A model generated the notes under the pieces. It had not been told where the DNA came from, did not search any database, and worked only from the letters and a program-made list of their open reading frames with translations. Below are positions 23,127 through 32,195 of a stretch of 64,000 nt of DNA, one piece after another. The DNA is from Lachnospiraceae bacterium UBA3762 (GTDB taxonomy: Bacteria > Bacillota > Clostridia > Lachnospirales > Lachnospiraceae). Location of the stretch: positions 38,147 through 102,146 of the forward strand of contig DFGA01000042.1 of NCBI GenBank assembly GCA_002371615.1. The letters run 5' to 3'. Position 1 is the first letter of the stretch; every line of letters begins with the position of its first letter. The translations under genes were made by a program, and so were the position numbers.

Positions 23127-24734
23127 ATGATTTTCTTTGAATTATACAGACAACTCGATATTCGCATATTCCAGACTGTTTCTGCCATTGACCAGACTTA
23201 CGGATCCTGCGCAAAATATGTTTTTGACAGGGATTCTCTGATTCTTCTCGGGATGGATCATTCGATCAGATTAGACATATTGACCAAAGAAGTCAAGAAG
23301 GATAACCCCATCAGAAACTGGGATATTGAGAGTGAAACAGTGATGTGGTTTGCAGAAGATTCGGCGGAGGCTGCTTTGATCCGTCTGATCAATGATGCGT
23401 ACAGAAAATGGATGCAGCTCGATGTAAATATCTCCGATGAATATTTTGCCATGGAACTTGAACAGGTCAATCAGATTCTTGCGGGATATTCACTCAGGAT
23501 ATTTGCTGATGATTCGGGAATGTCAATCTTCAAGGATGATGTTAACGGCGGTGACGAATTCACGTTTGAGGCAGCTATAGACCTTATCATGGATGTCGAT
23601 GAGAACCGTATGGATGATGCCGGGATCGAACGGCTAATAAATGAGGCTTTGTATTACAGGAAGCTTGACAGATACGAAGATGCGGCTGTACGGCTGGAAA
23701 GTGTTGTCAGGTACGTCGATCACACACTTCCGGTTTATTCCCAGACTATATTCACGCTTGCCGAAACGTATTATTTTCTCGGCAACTACGAGCGTGCAGT
23801 AATGCTCTATTACAGGGTTAACCTCCAGTTTATAGAGGATGAAAATGATTTTTATCTTCATCTGGGACATGCTTTGGTAGATGCCAAAATGAAAAAATAT
23901 GACAGGCATTTGCGGATATACTATCACAGCCTTATAGACGGCGAGTTTGCAGACACTCACAGACAGGCTGTGGCTGCAGCGAAAGCAAGCGTTGCCGATG
24001 TGTTCTCTGAATATGAAGCAACCTGTGCCGATATGGGTCGGAAGAAATATGCGGAGTTTAGAAACAGCCTTCCCGAAGGGGCCGATGAAATAGACGAACT
24101 TCTTGAAGAATATGAGAAACCGGAAGAGAGAATAAGAGAAATACACAAACAGTATGAAGGTTTTAAACTTTCTGAGCCCAGATCAGATGCAGAGCCGACT
24201 ACCCTTTCCGTAAATGAAAGATTATCGGTGGCGCTCGATCATTATCTTACCGGAGAATACCAAAGGGCATTTGATATGTATTTCAGGCTTGCTGCCCAGG
24301 CAGACTCGGATTCTGATTTTTATACATGGATACACTTACAACTCGGGAAGTTGTACTGCTTTTTTGACGAACCGCATAAAGCCTGGAATGCGTTAAAGAA
24401 GTGTGATCCGACCAGATTCGGGGTTGTGTACAGGCTTGAAGATTTTCTGTTTTTATATCAGCATGCGCATATTGTTGCGGAGGATTTTGAGAGTGATGAC
24501 CGGTTCAGGAAGCTTGTAAGAGGAAAGATGGATCCGTATTATGCGCAGTATGACAGGCAGTACAATCTTCTCCTTAAAGACAGAAAACTCATGAGAGCTT
24601 TTAAAACATATGAAAAAGACTGTGTTGATGACTCGAAGTATGATCTCAAGAACGTTCTGAAGGAATCAAAACAAAAGAGCGGAGGTTTATTCGGGTGGTT
24701 TGGCAGAAAAAGAGACGAAAATTCGGATAATTGA
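23127..24734 (+). CDS. TPR-repeat protein
   Basis: 535 residues, cytoplasmic, unrecognised beyond its repeats. The first 170 residues are mixed alpha/beta (FFELYRQLDIRIFQTVSA at the start). Residues 190-290 have TPR-like units (LINEALYYRKLDRYEDAAV, FTLAETYYFLGNYERAVML, YRVNLQF). A charged helical linker (about 320-375) precedes a second pair of units (LDHYLTGEYQRAFDMYF, LGKLYCFFDEPHKAW). The C-terminus ends in GGLFGWFGRKRDEN, a possible membrane-touching amphipathic tail. The ATG at 23127 follows GGGAG. The SPFH/zinc-ribbon gene follows with its own promoter. It resembles the TPR proteins at 7.8-13.4 kb in style but not in any long shared motif. Confidence 0.8.
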   Translation: MIFFELYRQLDIRIFQTVSAIDQTYGSCAKYVFDRDSLILLGMDHSIRLDILTKEVKKDNPIRNWDIESETVMWFAEDSAEAALIRLINDAYRKWMQLDVNISDEYFAMELEQVNQILAGYSLRIFADDSGMSIFKDDVNGGDEFTFEAAIDLIMDVDENRMDDAGIERLINEALYYRKLDRYEDAAVRLESVVRYVDHTLPVYSQTIFTLAETYYFLGNYERAVMLYYRVNLQFIEDENDFYLHLGHALVDAKMKKYDRHLRIYYHSLIDGEFADTHRQAVAAAKASVADVFSEYEATCADMGRKKYAEFRNSLPEGADEIDELLEEYEKPEERIREIHKQYEGFKLSEPRSDAEPTTLSVNERLSVALDHYLTGEYQRAFDMYFRLAAQADSDSDFYTWIHLQLGKLYCFFDEPHKAWNALKKCDPTRFGVVYRLEDFLFLYQHAHIVAEDFESDDRFRKLVRGKMDPYYAQYDRQYNLLLKDRKLMRAFKTYEKDCVDDSKYDLKNVLKESKQKSGGLFGWFGRKRDENSDN

Positions 24735-24759
24735 TACAGTTTTTAATTTGTGTTACAAT
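24731..24759 (+). promoter_or_regulatory. Strong promoter of the SPFH/zinc-ribbon gene
   Basis: TTGATA (24731-24736), 17 bases, TACAAT (24754-24759) with an extended TG at 24751-24752. The -35 box contains the TGA stop codon of the preceding TPR gene. The leader of about 59 bases ends in the strong SD AAGGAGG. Confidence 0.75.
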
Positions 24760-24824
24760 GATTTTGCTTTGTCGCGGTGTGATGTTTATCATGCGGCTTA
24801 TATAATTATAAGGAGGACTACAGA

Positions 24825-26102
24825 ATGGGTTTAATTCAGGCTATTGCAGGCGCTGCAGGCGGGGTTATGGCGGACCAGTGGAAAGAGTTTTTCTATTGTG
24901 AGTCAATTCCGGCGGATGTTATCGTAACAAAGGGTTCCAAGAAGATTGACGGGAAGCGTTCGTCAAATACTAAAGGACACGATAACATTATTAGTAACGG
25001 ATCGGTTATTGCCGTTGCTGACGGACAGTGTATGCTGATCGTTGAGCAGGGCAAGGTTGTTGATCTGTGTGCACAGCCCGGTGAGTACGTTTACGATACT
25101 TCAACAGAACCGAGCATCTTCTACGGAAAATTGTCTGACTCGATTGTTGAGACATTCAAACAGATCGGAAAGCGTTTTACGTTCGGCGGAGATACAGGCA
25201 AGGACCAGAGAGTATACTATATAAATACCAAGGAAATTCCCGGTAACAAGTACGGAACGGCCAATCCGGTACCGTTCAGGGTTGTTGATAAGAACATCGG
25301 TCTCGATGTTGATATTACTATCCGCTGCCATGGCGAATACTCATACAAGGTAGAAGATCCCATTTTGTTCTATACAAATGTTGCAGGAAATGTAACGGAT
25401 ACATATACAAGAGATGAGATTGACAGTCAGCTCAAGAGTGAACTTCTTACCGCTCTTCAGCCCGCATTTGCCAAGATCAGTGATATGGGTATCAGATACT
25501 CATCGCTTCCCGGCCACACACAGGAGATGGCGGATGCTCTTAACGATGTTTTGAGTGAGAAGTGGAGAGGTCTTCGAGGAATTACTATTGTATCATTCGG
25601 TGTAAGTTCCGTAACAGCTCCGGAAGATCAGGAGCAGATGATAAGAGACCTTCAGAAGGCGGCTGTTATGCGTGATCCTAGCATGGGAGCAGCTACTCTT
25701 GTGGGAGCACAGGCAGATGCAATGAAAGCAGCTGCAAGCAATACCGCAACAGGTCCCATGATGGCATTTGCAGGAATGAACATGGCTACACAGGCAGGAG
25801 GAATGAACGCATCACAACTGTACCAGATGGCAGGTCAGCAGCAGGCGGCTGCAAATAACGCAGCACCGGCCGGTGGTTGGAAGTGCGAGTGTGGTACAGT
25901 AAATACAGGAAAGTTCTGCAGTAACTGCGGCAAACCCGAACCCGCGCCTGCAAACAGCTGGACATGTGAATGCGGAACGGTAAACACAGGTAAGTTCTGC
26001 AGCAACTGTGGCAAGCCCGCACCGGAAGGTGAATGGAAATGTGAATGCGGGACGGTAAACACAGGAAAGTTCTGCAGTAACTGCGGCAAGCCGAGACCGT
26101 GA
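24825..26102 (+). CDS. SPFH-domain protein with three C-terminal zinc ribbons (YdjI-like)
   Basis: 425 residues. Residues 1-280 form an SPFH/Band7-type domain of the virion-core-like YdjI branch: MGLIQAIAGAAGGVMADQWK, FFYCESIPADVIVTKG, then a helical oligomerisation region ending MAFAGMNMATQAGG (about 290-340). The tail has three near-identical zinc ribbons, each CECGTVNTGKFCSNCGKP (four cysteines). B. subtilis YdjI is a membrane-associated SPFH-like protein with similar architecture; by analogy this one may form a membrane scaffold. It has its own strong promoter and a terminator directly after, so it is a single-gene unit and probably well expressed. Confidence 0.88.
   Translation: MGLIQAIAGAAGGVMADQWKEFFYCESIPADVIVTKGSKKIDGKRSSNTKGHDNIISNGSVIAVADGQCMLIVEQGKVVDLCAQPGEYVYDTSTEPSIFYGKLSDSIVETFKQIGKRFTFGGDTGKDQRVYYINTKEIPGNKYGTANPVPFRVVDKNIGLDVDITIRCHGEYSYKVEDPILFYTNVAGNVTDTYTRDEIDSQLKSELLTALQPAFAKISDMGIRYSSLPGHTQEMADALNDVLSEKWRGLRGITIVSFGVSSVTAPEDQEQMIRDLQKAAVMRDPSMGAATLVGAQADAMKAAASNTATGPMMAFAGMNMATQAGGMNASQLYQMAGQQQAAANNAAPAGGWKCECGTVNTGKFCSNCGKPEPAPANSWTCECGTVNTGKFCSNCGKPAPEGEWKCECGTVNTGKFCSNCGKPRP
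25878..26098 (+). repeat. Three tandem coding repeats (zinc ribbons)
   Basis: Repeats start at about 25878, 25959 and 26034, each with a conserved core of about 63 bases encoding WxCECGTVNTGKFCSNCGKP. The linkers differ in length (81 and 75 base periods). They are probably recent duplications within the gene, and could expand or contract by recombination. Confidence 0.85.
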
Positions 26103-26130
26103 TACGAACATAAAACGATATAGAATAAGT

Positions 26131-26154
26131 GCCCCGATATCCGGGGCTCTTATT
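26131..26154 (+). terminator. Rho-independent terminator of the SPFH gene
   Basis: GCCCCG-ATATC-CGGGGC (26131-26147) is a perfect 6-bp GC stem, followed by TCTTATT. It starts 28 bases after the stop codon. The T tract is interrupted, so efficiency may be moderate. Confidence 0.65.
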
Positions 26155-26182
26155 ATGTGTAAGTTAATTGATATAACAGTCT

Positions 26183-26210
26183 TGATTTTTGAAGTCTGTA
26201 ATTTATAATA
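26183..26210 (+). promoter_or_regulatory. Promoter of the MFS-carB-serS operon
   Basis: TTGATT (26183-26188), 16 bases, TATAAT (26205-26210). The transcript should start near 26217, with a 37-base leader ending in AGAGAGG before the ATG. Confidence 0.65.
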
Positions 26211-26253
26211 GTTATGATTTTTTTATCAGTTTAGGAAAACAAAGAGAGGTAAC

Positions 26254-27555
26254 ATGATGGAAAACAAATGGGTACGCGGTGCGATTCCCGCATTGCTTCT
26301 GCATTGCAGTATCGGAACAGTTTATTGCTGGTCTACTTTTTCTAAGGAGATTGCCGATTATATCGGAGCGACGAAGTCAGCTACCGAGTGGGCATTTTCT
26401 CTTGCGATCTTCTTCCTCGGAATGTCGGCGGCATTCCTCGGAGATGTTGTTGAGAAAGATATTCACAGGTCTTCGCTTATTGCAACTATATGCTTTACGG
26501 CGGGTATGATCGGAACCGGATTCGGCATCATGATCAAGTCTCTTCCTGTTATACTTATTTGCTACGGCTGTATAATGGGTATCGGCTTGGGAACAGGTTA
26601 TCTCTCCCCGGTAAAAACACTGATGCTCTGGTTTGAAGACAAGAAGGGTCTTGCAACAGGTCTTGCGGTTGCTGGATTCGGACTTGCCAAGGCGATAGCG
26701 AGTCCTATTATGCAGGCTATCCTCAATAAATTCGACAATAACCCCGCGCCTATGTTTTTCATTATGGGCGGTGTATATTTTGTGATGATGTTCATCGGAC
26801 ATCTGATTCTCAAGAAGCCTTCAACATGGGTTGAGGCTCATTCAGAAGGCGGGCTAAAAGAGTTCTTCGCAACGCTTGCAAGTAACTTCAAGACATCTTT
26901 CGGAAACAAGACTTTCATCGGCATATGGCTTATGTTCTACATCAACATCGCCTGCGGTCTTGCGCTTATTTCCCAGGAGAAGATGATATTCAAGTCAGTA
27001 GGACTTTCCGTCGGTGTGTGCGCTACGCTTGCAACGGTAACAGCGATTGCCAATGCAGCCGGACGTCTGGGATTTTCAGCATGGGCAGATACATTAAAGG
27101 ACAGAAATACGATCTATAAACTGATATTCATACTGTCGATAGCATTTACCGGACTTGTTGTTGTAACACAGGGAATTGTTAAGGGAGCTGAGGTTCCCGC
27201 ACTTGCGGTATTGTGTGTTGCACTTCTTATTATGGTAAACGCAGGATACGGCGGAGGATTTTCCAACGTTCCGACACTTCTGTCAGACCATTTCGGAATG
27301 GGCAAGATCAGTTCGGTCCACGGAATGTGCCTGTCCGCATGGGCTATTGCAGGTCTTACAGGTAACCAGATGGCTACGGCGATCGTTAACCGTGTCGGTG
27401 AATTCAAGGAGATCACTCTTTCAAACGGAGCGGTTGACTCTGTTAATCCCGTCGGATACCAGACAGTGCTGTATGTAACGGGTGCGCTTTACATTGTCGC
27501 ACTTATAATCAGCTGCGTGATGGTTCCCAAACTTAACAACAAAGAAAAGAAATGA
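26254..27555 (+). CDS. OFA-type major facilitator transporter
   Basis: 433 residues with 12 predicted membrane helices. The N-terminus (RGAIPALLLHCSIGTVYCWSTF) and GIGLGTGYLSPVKTLMLWF, followed by DKKGLATGLAVAGFGLAKA, are characteristic of the oxalate/formate antiporter (OFA) branch of the major facilitator superfamily, which carries small carboxylates. The substrate cannot be read from sequence. Two ATG codons are adjacent at the start; 26254 is used, with AGAGAGG before it. carB begins inside its stop codon (ATGA), an unusual partnership. Confidence 0.88.
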   Translation: MMENKWVRGAIPALLLHCSIGTVYCWSTFSKEIADYIGATKSATEWAFSLAIFFLGMSAAFLGDVVEKDIHRSSLIATICFTAGMIGTGFGIMIKSLPVILICYGCIMGIGLGTGYLSPVKTLMLWFEDKKGLATGLAVAGFGLAKAIASPIMQAILNKFDNNPAPMFFIMGGVYFVMMFIGHLILKKPSTWVEAHSEGGLKEFFATLASNFKTSFGNKTFIGIWLMFYINIACGLALISQEKMIFKSVGLSVGVCATLATVTAIANAAGRLGFSAWADTLKDRNTIYKLIFILSIAFTGLVVVTQGIVKGAEVPALAVLCVALLIMVNAGYGGGFSNVPTLLSDHFGMGKISSVHGMCLSAWAIAGLTGNQMATAIVNRVGEFKEITLSNGAVDSVNPVGYQTVLYVTGALYIVALIISCVMVPKLNNKEKK

Positions 27556-30500
27556 GTACTATGAAAAAGAGAGATGATATTAACAAGATCCTGATAATAG
27601 GAAGCGGACCTATAATAATAGGCCAGGCGTGTGAGTTCGACTATTCCGGAACACAGGCGTGTAAGGCGCTTAAAAAGCTGGGATACGAAATAGTTCTCGT
27701 AAACTCCAATCCGGCAACGATTATGACCGACCCGGCAACAGCGGATGTTACTTATATCGAGCCGCTCAACGTCGAGAGACTTACGCAGATTATTGAGAAG
27801 GAGCGCCCGGACGGACTTCTTCCGAACCTTGGCGGTCAGACAGGACTGAATCTTTGCTCGGAACTGTACAAGACGGGAGTGCTTGACAAATACGGAGTGA
27901 AAGTCATCGGAGTCAAGCCTGATGCCATAGAGCGGGGAGAAGACAGGATAGAGTTCAAGGAACTTATGAAATCCCTTGGAATCGAGATGGCAAGATCGGA
28001 AGTTGCGTACTCTGTTGATGATGCACTTGCTATTGCAGACAAGCTCGGTTATCCGGTTGTGCTTCGTCCCGCATATACGATGGGAGGAGCCGGAGGCGGT
28101 CTTGTATATAATGTTGACGAACTCAAGACCGTATGCGAAAGAGGTCTTCAGGCATCTCTCGTAGGGCAGGTTCTGGTAGAAGAGTCGATACTCGGCTGGG
28201 AAGAGCTGGAACTTGAGGTTGTAAGAGACTCCTCAGGTAAGATGATAACGGTCTGCTTTATAGAAAACATCGACCCGCTCGGAGTTCATACAGGAGACAG
28301 TTTCTGTTCCGCACCGATGCTTACCATCCCGGAGGATGTACAGGCAGAACTGCAGCGTCAGGCATACAAGATTGTTGACGCCATAGAAGTTATCGGCGGA
28401 ACCAATGTACAGTTTGCAAGAAATACCCAGGACGGCAGGATCATTGTTATCGAGATCAATCCCCGGACATCACGTTCGTCTGCGCTTGCATCAAAGGCAA
28501 CGGGATTCCCTATAGCTCTTGTATCTGCAATGCTTGCGGCAGGTCTGGACCTTTGCGATATTGAGTGCGGTAAATACGGAACGCTTGATAAATATGTTCC
28601 CGGTGGTGACTATATAGTCATCAAATTTGCAAGATGGGCATTCGAGAAGTTCAAAGGTGCCGAAGACAAGCTGGGAACACAGATGCGCGCGGTAGGTGAA
28701 GTAATGTCTATCGGTAAGACGTATAAAGAGGCTTTCCAGAAAGCTATCCGCTCACTTGAGATAGGACGTTACGGTCTCGGGGGAGCGAAGAACTTTGCGG
28801 ACCTGTCACTTAAGGAACTTATGAACATGCTTCATACTCCTTCGAGTGAGAGACAGTTCATCATGTATGAAGCGATCCGTAAGGGCGCCGACCTTAATGA
28901 ACTGTACAATATAACAAAGATCAAACCTTACTTCCTTGAGCAGATGAAGGAACTTGTTGATGAAGAGGAAGCACTGAAGAAGTATAAGGGAAGTGTACCT
29001 CCCACGGATGTTCTTGAGCAGGCCAAGAAGGATGGGTTTGCTGATAAGTATCTGTCAAAGCTTCTTGATGTTGCGGAAGAAGATATCAGAAATGCAAGGA
29101 TTAAGTCCGGTATCGTAGAAGCATGGGAAGGTATTCATGTAAGCGGAACAAAGGACAGCGCATACTATTACAGCTCATACAATATGAAAAATGCTGAAAG
29201 GAGGGACCCACAAAGTGGGGGGATTCCTTTCTGCACCGCGAGCCCCTCATCGCCGTCAGGCGATTCTAATGGGCGAGCGTCCGATAAGATCATGATACTC
29301 GGCGGTGGACCCAACAGGATCGGTCAGGGTATCGAGTTCGATTACTGCTGCGTACATGCCGCTATGGCTCTTAAGGAGCTGGGATTCGAGACGATCATCG
29401 TAAACTGTAATCCCGAGACGGTTTCGACCGACTACGACACATCCGATAAGCTGTATTTTGAGCCTCTTACACTTGAGGATGTTCTCTCGATCCACGAGAA
29501 GGAAAAACCGGTTGGGGTTATCGCACAATTCGGAGGTCAGACACCTCTTAACCTTGCGGCTGATCTTAAGAAAAACGGGGTCAACATTCTCGGCACTACA
29601 CCGGAAACGATTGACATGGCAGAGGACCGTGACCTGTTCCGTGCGATGATGGACAAGCTCGGAATCCCCATGCCCGAGTCCGGAATGGCTGTTACTGTAG
29701 ACGATGCTCTTGCAATTGCTGCCAAGATTGGCTATCCCGTTATGGTTCGCCCTTCATATGTTCTGGGCGGACGTGGCATGGAAGTCGTACATGACGATGA
29801 ACATATGAAAGTATATATGGCGGCTGCAGTAGGTGTAACACCCGACCGTCCTATACTGATAGACAGATTCTTAAACAACGCACTTGAATGTGAGGCCGAT
29901 GCCATATCAGACGGTGAGAATGTATTTGTTCCCGCGGTTATGGAACACATTGAGCTTGCAGGCATCCACTCGGGCGACAGTGCATGTGTTCTTCCTTCGA
30001 AAAATATATCCGCTAAGAATGTTGAGATCATCAAGGAATACACGCGCAAGATCGCCAAGGAGATGGGAGTGCGCGGCCTTATGAACATGCAGTATGCAAT
30101 AGAAAACGATACTGTTTATGTTCTCGAAGCCAATCCGAGAGCATCCCGTACAGTACCTCTCGTATCGAAGGTATGTAATATCGGAATGGTTCCTCTTGCA
30201 ACGCAGATCATTACAATGCCCATAACCGGAAAACCATCCCCGGTACCCTCTCTTCGCGAGAGAAAGTTTAATCACTGCGGAGTTAAGGAAGCGGTATTCC
30301 CCTTCAATATGTTCCAGGAAGTTGATCCGCTCCTCGGTCCCGAGATGCGCTCGACCGGTGAAGTACTTGGTATGGCAAGTGATTTTGGCGAAGCTTTCTT
30401 CAAAGCGGAAGAAGCCACGCAGACAGCTCTGCCTCTTGAGGGAACGGTGCTTATCTCGGTAAATGACAGAGACAAATCAGAGTTGGTTGAGGTGGCAAAG

Positions 30501-30842
30501 GGCTTTGACGAGTGCGGATTCAAGATAATCGCCACCGGCGGAACATACGATATGATAGTAGGTGCAGGCATTCCTGCGACGAAGATATTCAAACTTCAGC
30601 AGGGAAGACCGAATGTGCTTGACGCCATAACAAACAACGAGGTTTCGATCGTTATCAATACACCCGATGACAAGAAGGGTGCTATGGATGACTCGTACAT
30701 CAGAAAGGGAGTCATTAAGGCAAGGATACCGTACGTTACGACGATGGCTGCTGCCAAAGCGAGCCTTGCGGGTATCAAAGCGAGGAAGAAGAGCGAGGGC
30801 TCGGTCAAGTCACTTCAGCAATATCACTCGGAGATTGAATAA
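27552..30842 (+). CDS. carB: Carbamoyl-phosphate synthase large chain, with an in-frame insertion
   Basis: 1096 residues; the family is usually about 1065-1075. CarB makes carbamoyl phosphate from bicarbonate, ammonia and two ATP for pyrimidine and arginine synthesis. The two homologous ATP-grasp halves start at ILIIGSGPIIIGQACEFDYS and IMILGGGPNRIGQGIEFDY; the C-terminal MGS-type domain has IATGGTYDMI. Between the halves, residues about 549-576 (RRDPQSGG...NGRASDK) are extra and low in family character; the DNA there forms two stable hairpins (29192-29279). The rest appears intact and in frame, so the enzyme is probably functional. carA is not in the window. ATGA overlap with the upstream transporter; serS follows by 25 bases. 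Confidence 0.95.
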   Translation: MSTMKKRDDINKILIIGSGPIIIGQACEFDYSGTQACKALKKLGYEIVLVNSNPATIMTDPATADVTYIEPLNVERLTQIIEKERPDGLLPNLGGQTGLNLCSELYKTGVLDKYGVKVIGVKPDAIERGEDRIEFKELMKSLGIEMARSEVAYSVDDALAIADKLGYPVVLRPAYTMGGAGGGLVYNVDELKTVCERGLQASLVGQVLVEESILGWEELELEVVRDSSGKMITVCFIENIDPLGVHTGDSFCSAPMLTIPEDVQAELQRQAYKIVDAIEVIGGTNVQFARNTQDGRIIVIEINPRTSRSSALASKATGFPIALVSAMLAAGLDLCDIECGKYGTLDKYVPGGDYIVIKFARWAFEKFKGAEDKLGTQMRAVGEVMSIGKTYKEAFQKAIRSLEIGRYGLGGAKNFADLSLKELMNMLHTPSSERQFIMYEAIRKGADLNELYNITKIKPYFLEQMKELVDEEEALKKYKGSVPPTDVLEQAKKDGFADKYLSKLLDVAEEDIRNARIKSGIVEAWEGIHVSGTKDSAYYYSSYNMKNAERRDPQSGGIPFCTASPSSPSGDSNGRASDKIMILGGGPNRIGQGIEFDYCCVHAAMALKELGFETIIVNCNPETVSTDYDTSDKLYFEPLTLEDVLSIHEKEKPVGVIAQFGGQTPLNLAADLKKNGVNILGTTPETIDMAEDRDLFRAMMDKLGIPMPESGMAVTVDDALAIAAKIGYPVMVRPSYVLGGRGMEVVHDDEHMKVYMAAAVGVTPDRPILIDRFLNNALECEADAISDGENVFVPAVMEHIELAGIHSGDSACVLPSKNISAKNVEIIKEYTRKIAKEMGVRGLMNMQYAIENDTVYVLEANPRASRTVPLVSKVCNIGMVPLATQIITMPITGKPSPVPSLRERKFNHCGVKEAVFPFNMFQEVDPLLGPEMRSTGEVLGMASDFGEAFFKAEEATQTALPLEGTVLISVNDRDKSELVEVAKGFDECGFKIIATGGTYDMIVGAGIPATKIFKLQQGRPNVLDAITNNEVSIVINTPDDKKGAMDDSYIRKGVIKARIPYVTTMAAAKASLAGIKARKKSEGSVKSLQQYHSEIE
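29192..29279 (+). repeat. Double-hairpin palindromic insertion inside carB
   Basis: Hairpin 1 (29192-29235): TGC-T-GAAAGGA pairs with TCCTTTC-T-GCA, enclosing CCCAC-AAA-GTGGG. Hairpin 2 (29237-29279): CGC-GA-GCCC pairs with GGGC-GA-GCG with a tandem G-A mismatch, enclosing TCGCC-GTCA-GGCGA. The element keeps the carB frame open and lies in the linker between the two ATP-grasp halves. It looks like a mobile palindromic element of the kind known from Rickettsia coding sequences; that comparison is by analogy. Confidence 0.75.
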
Positions 30843-30867
30843 GAAGATACAAGGAGATATTCATAAC

Positions 30868-32154
30868 ATGTTGGACATGAAATTCCTCCGGGAAAATCCG
30901 GACATTGTTAAGCAGAACATTAAGAACAAATTTCAGGACGAAAAGCTTCCCATGGTTGACAAGGTAATAGAACTTGATGAGAAGCGTCGGACGATGCAGC
31001 AGGAAGCTGATGATCTTCGTAATAAGAAAAATACTCTTTCAAAACAGATCGGTGCTCTTATGAAAGAGGGCAAAAAAGAAGAAGCCGAGAAGGTTAAGGC
31101 AGAGGTTGCAAAGGATGCTGCACGCCTTGCCGAGCTCGAAGCTGCGGAAGGACCTGTTGCCGATGAGATACAGAAGATCATGTACACCATTCCGAACATC
31201 ATTGATCCCAGCGTTCCTATCGGAAAGGACGATTCGGAAAATGTTGAGGTAACAAAGTACGGCGAGCCTGTGGTTCCCGATTTTGAAATACCGTATCATA
31301 CGGATATCATGGAACGCTTCGACGGTATCGACCTTGATGCAGCAGGACGTGTTGCGGGAAACGGTTTCTATTATCTTATGGGTGATATTGCAAGACTTCA
31401 CTCCTCGGTGATATCTTACGCAAGGGATTTTATGATAGACCGTGGATTCACATACTGCGTACCGCCCTTTATGATCAGAAGCAATGTCGTTACCGGCGTT
31501 ATGAGCTTTGCCGAGATGGATGCCATGATGTACAAGATCGAAGGCGAGGATCTGTACCTGATCGGAACAAGTGAACACTCAATGATCGGCAAGTTCATCG
31601 ATCAGATTCTTGAGGAAGATTCGCTTCCGAGAACTCTTACAAGTTACAGCCCGTGCTTCCGCAAGGAGAAGGGAGCACACGGTATTGAAGAGCGTGGAGT
31701 ATATCGCATACATCAGTTTGAAAAGCAGGAGATGATCGTTGTCTGCAAGCCCGAGGACAGCCCGATGTGGTTCGACAAGCTCTGGCAGAACACTGTCGAT
31801 CTGTTCCGCTCCCTGGATATTCCGGTGCGTACACTTGAATGCTGCTCAGGCGATCTTGCAGACCTGAAGGTAAAATCATTTGATGTGGAAGCATGGTCAC
31901 CGAGACAGAAGAAATACTTCGAAGTCGGAAGCTGCTCGAATCTCGGAGATGCCCAGGCAAGGAGACTTCACATCAGAGTTAACGGCAAGGACGGCAAGTA
32001 TTTTGCCCACACTCTTAACAACACGGTTGTTGCACCGCCCCGTATGCTGATCGCATTCCTCGAGAACAACCTCTGCGAAGACGGCAGCGTCAAGATTCCC
32101 GAGGTGCTTCGTCCCTACATGGGCGGGATGGAGAGACTAATCCCGAAACGCTGA
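30868..32154 (+). CDS. serS: Seryl-tRNA synthetase
   Basis: 428 residues, the usual length. It charges tRNA-Ser. The N-terminal coiled-coil arm (MLDMKFLRENPDIVKQNIKN, then Lys/Glu-rich helices to about residue 110) binds the long variable arm; class II catalytic motifs follow, with LPRTLTSYSPCFRKEKG (motif 2) and NTVVAPPRMLIAFLENN (motif 3). The ATG at 30868 follows AAGGAGAT and fits the known N-terminus. It lies 25 bases after carB in the same transcript and is followed by a hairpin terminator candidate and a REP-like element. No T-box leader is seen. Confidence 0.97.
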   Translation: MLDMKFLRENPDIVKQNIKNKFQDEKLPMVDKVIELDEKRRTMQQEADDLRNKKNTLSKQIGALMKEGKKEEAEKVKAEVAKDAARLAELEAAEGPVADEIQKIMYTIPNIIDPSVPIGKDDSENVEVTKYGEPVVPDFEIPYHTDIMERFDGIDLDAAGRVAGNGFYYLMGDIARLHSSVISYARDFMIDRGFTYCVPPFMIRSNVVTGVMSFAEMDAMMYKIEGEDLYLIGTSEHSMIGKFIDQILEEDSLPRTLTSYSPCFRKEKGAHGIEERGVYRIHQFEKQEMIVVCKPEDSPMWFDKLWQNTVDLFRSLDIPVRTLECCSGDLADLKVKSFDVEAWSPRQKKYFEVGSCSNLGDAQARRLHIRVNGKDGKYFAHTLNNTVVAPPRMLIAFLENNLCEDGSVKIPEVLRPYMGGMERLIPKR

Positions 32155-32163
32155 ATATTTGAA

Positions 32164-32185
32164 GCGTGGGACCCGCGCATTTTTG
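32164..32185 (+). terminator. Candidate terminator after serS
   Basis: GCGTGG-GAC-CCGCGC (32164-32178) forms a 6-bp stem with one G-T pair and a 3-base loop, followed by ATTTTTG. It ends 31 bases after the serS stop. Confidence 0.5.
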
Positions 32186-32195
32186 TGGCAAAGAG

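Noticed and set aside
25786..26111. Minus-strand open frames rich in repeated motifs opposite the zinc ribbons
   Set aside because: They mirror the tandem coding repeats of the plus-strand SPFH gene and have no start context or family features.
29190..29290. carB linker read as an intein or frameshift
   Set aside because: The insertion is only about 28 residues, lacks any splicing motif, and both flanking halves are in the same frame, so neither applies.
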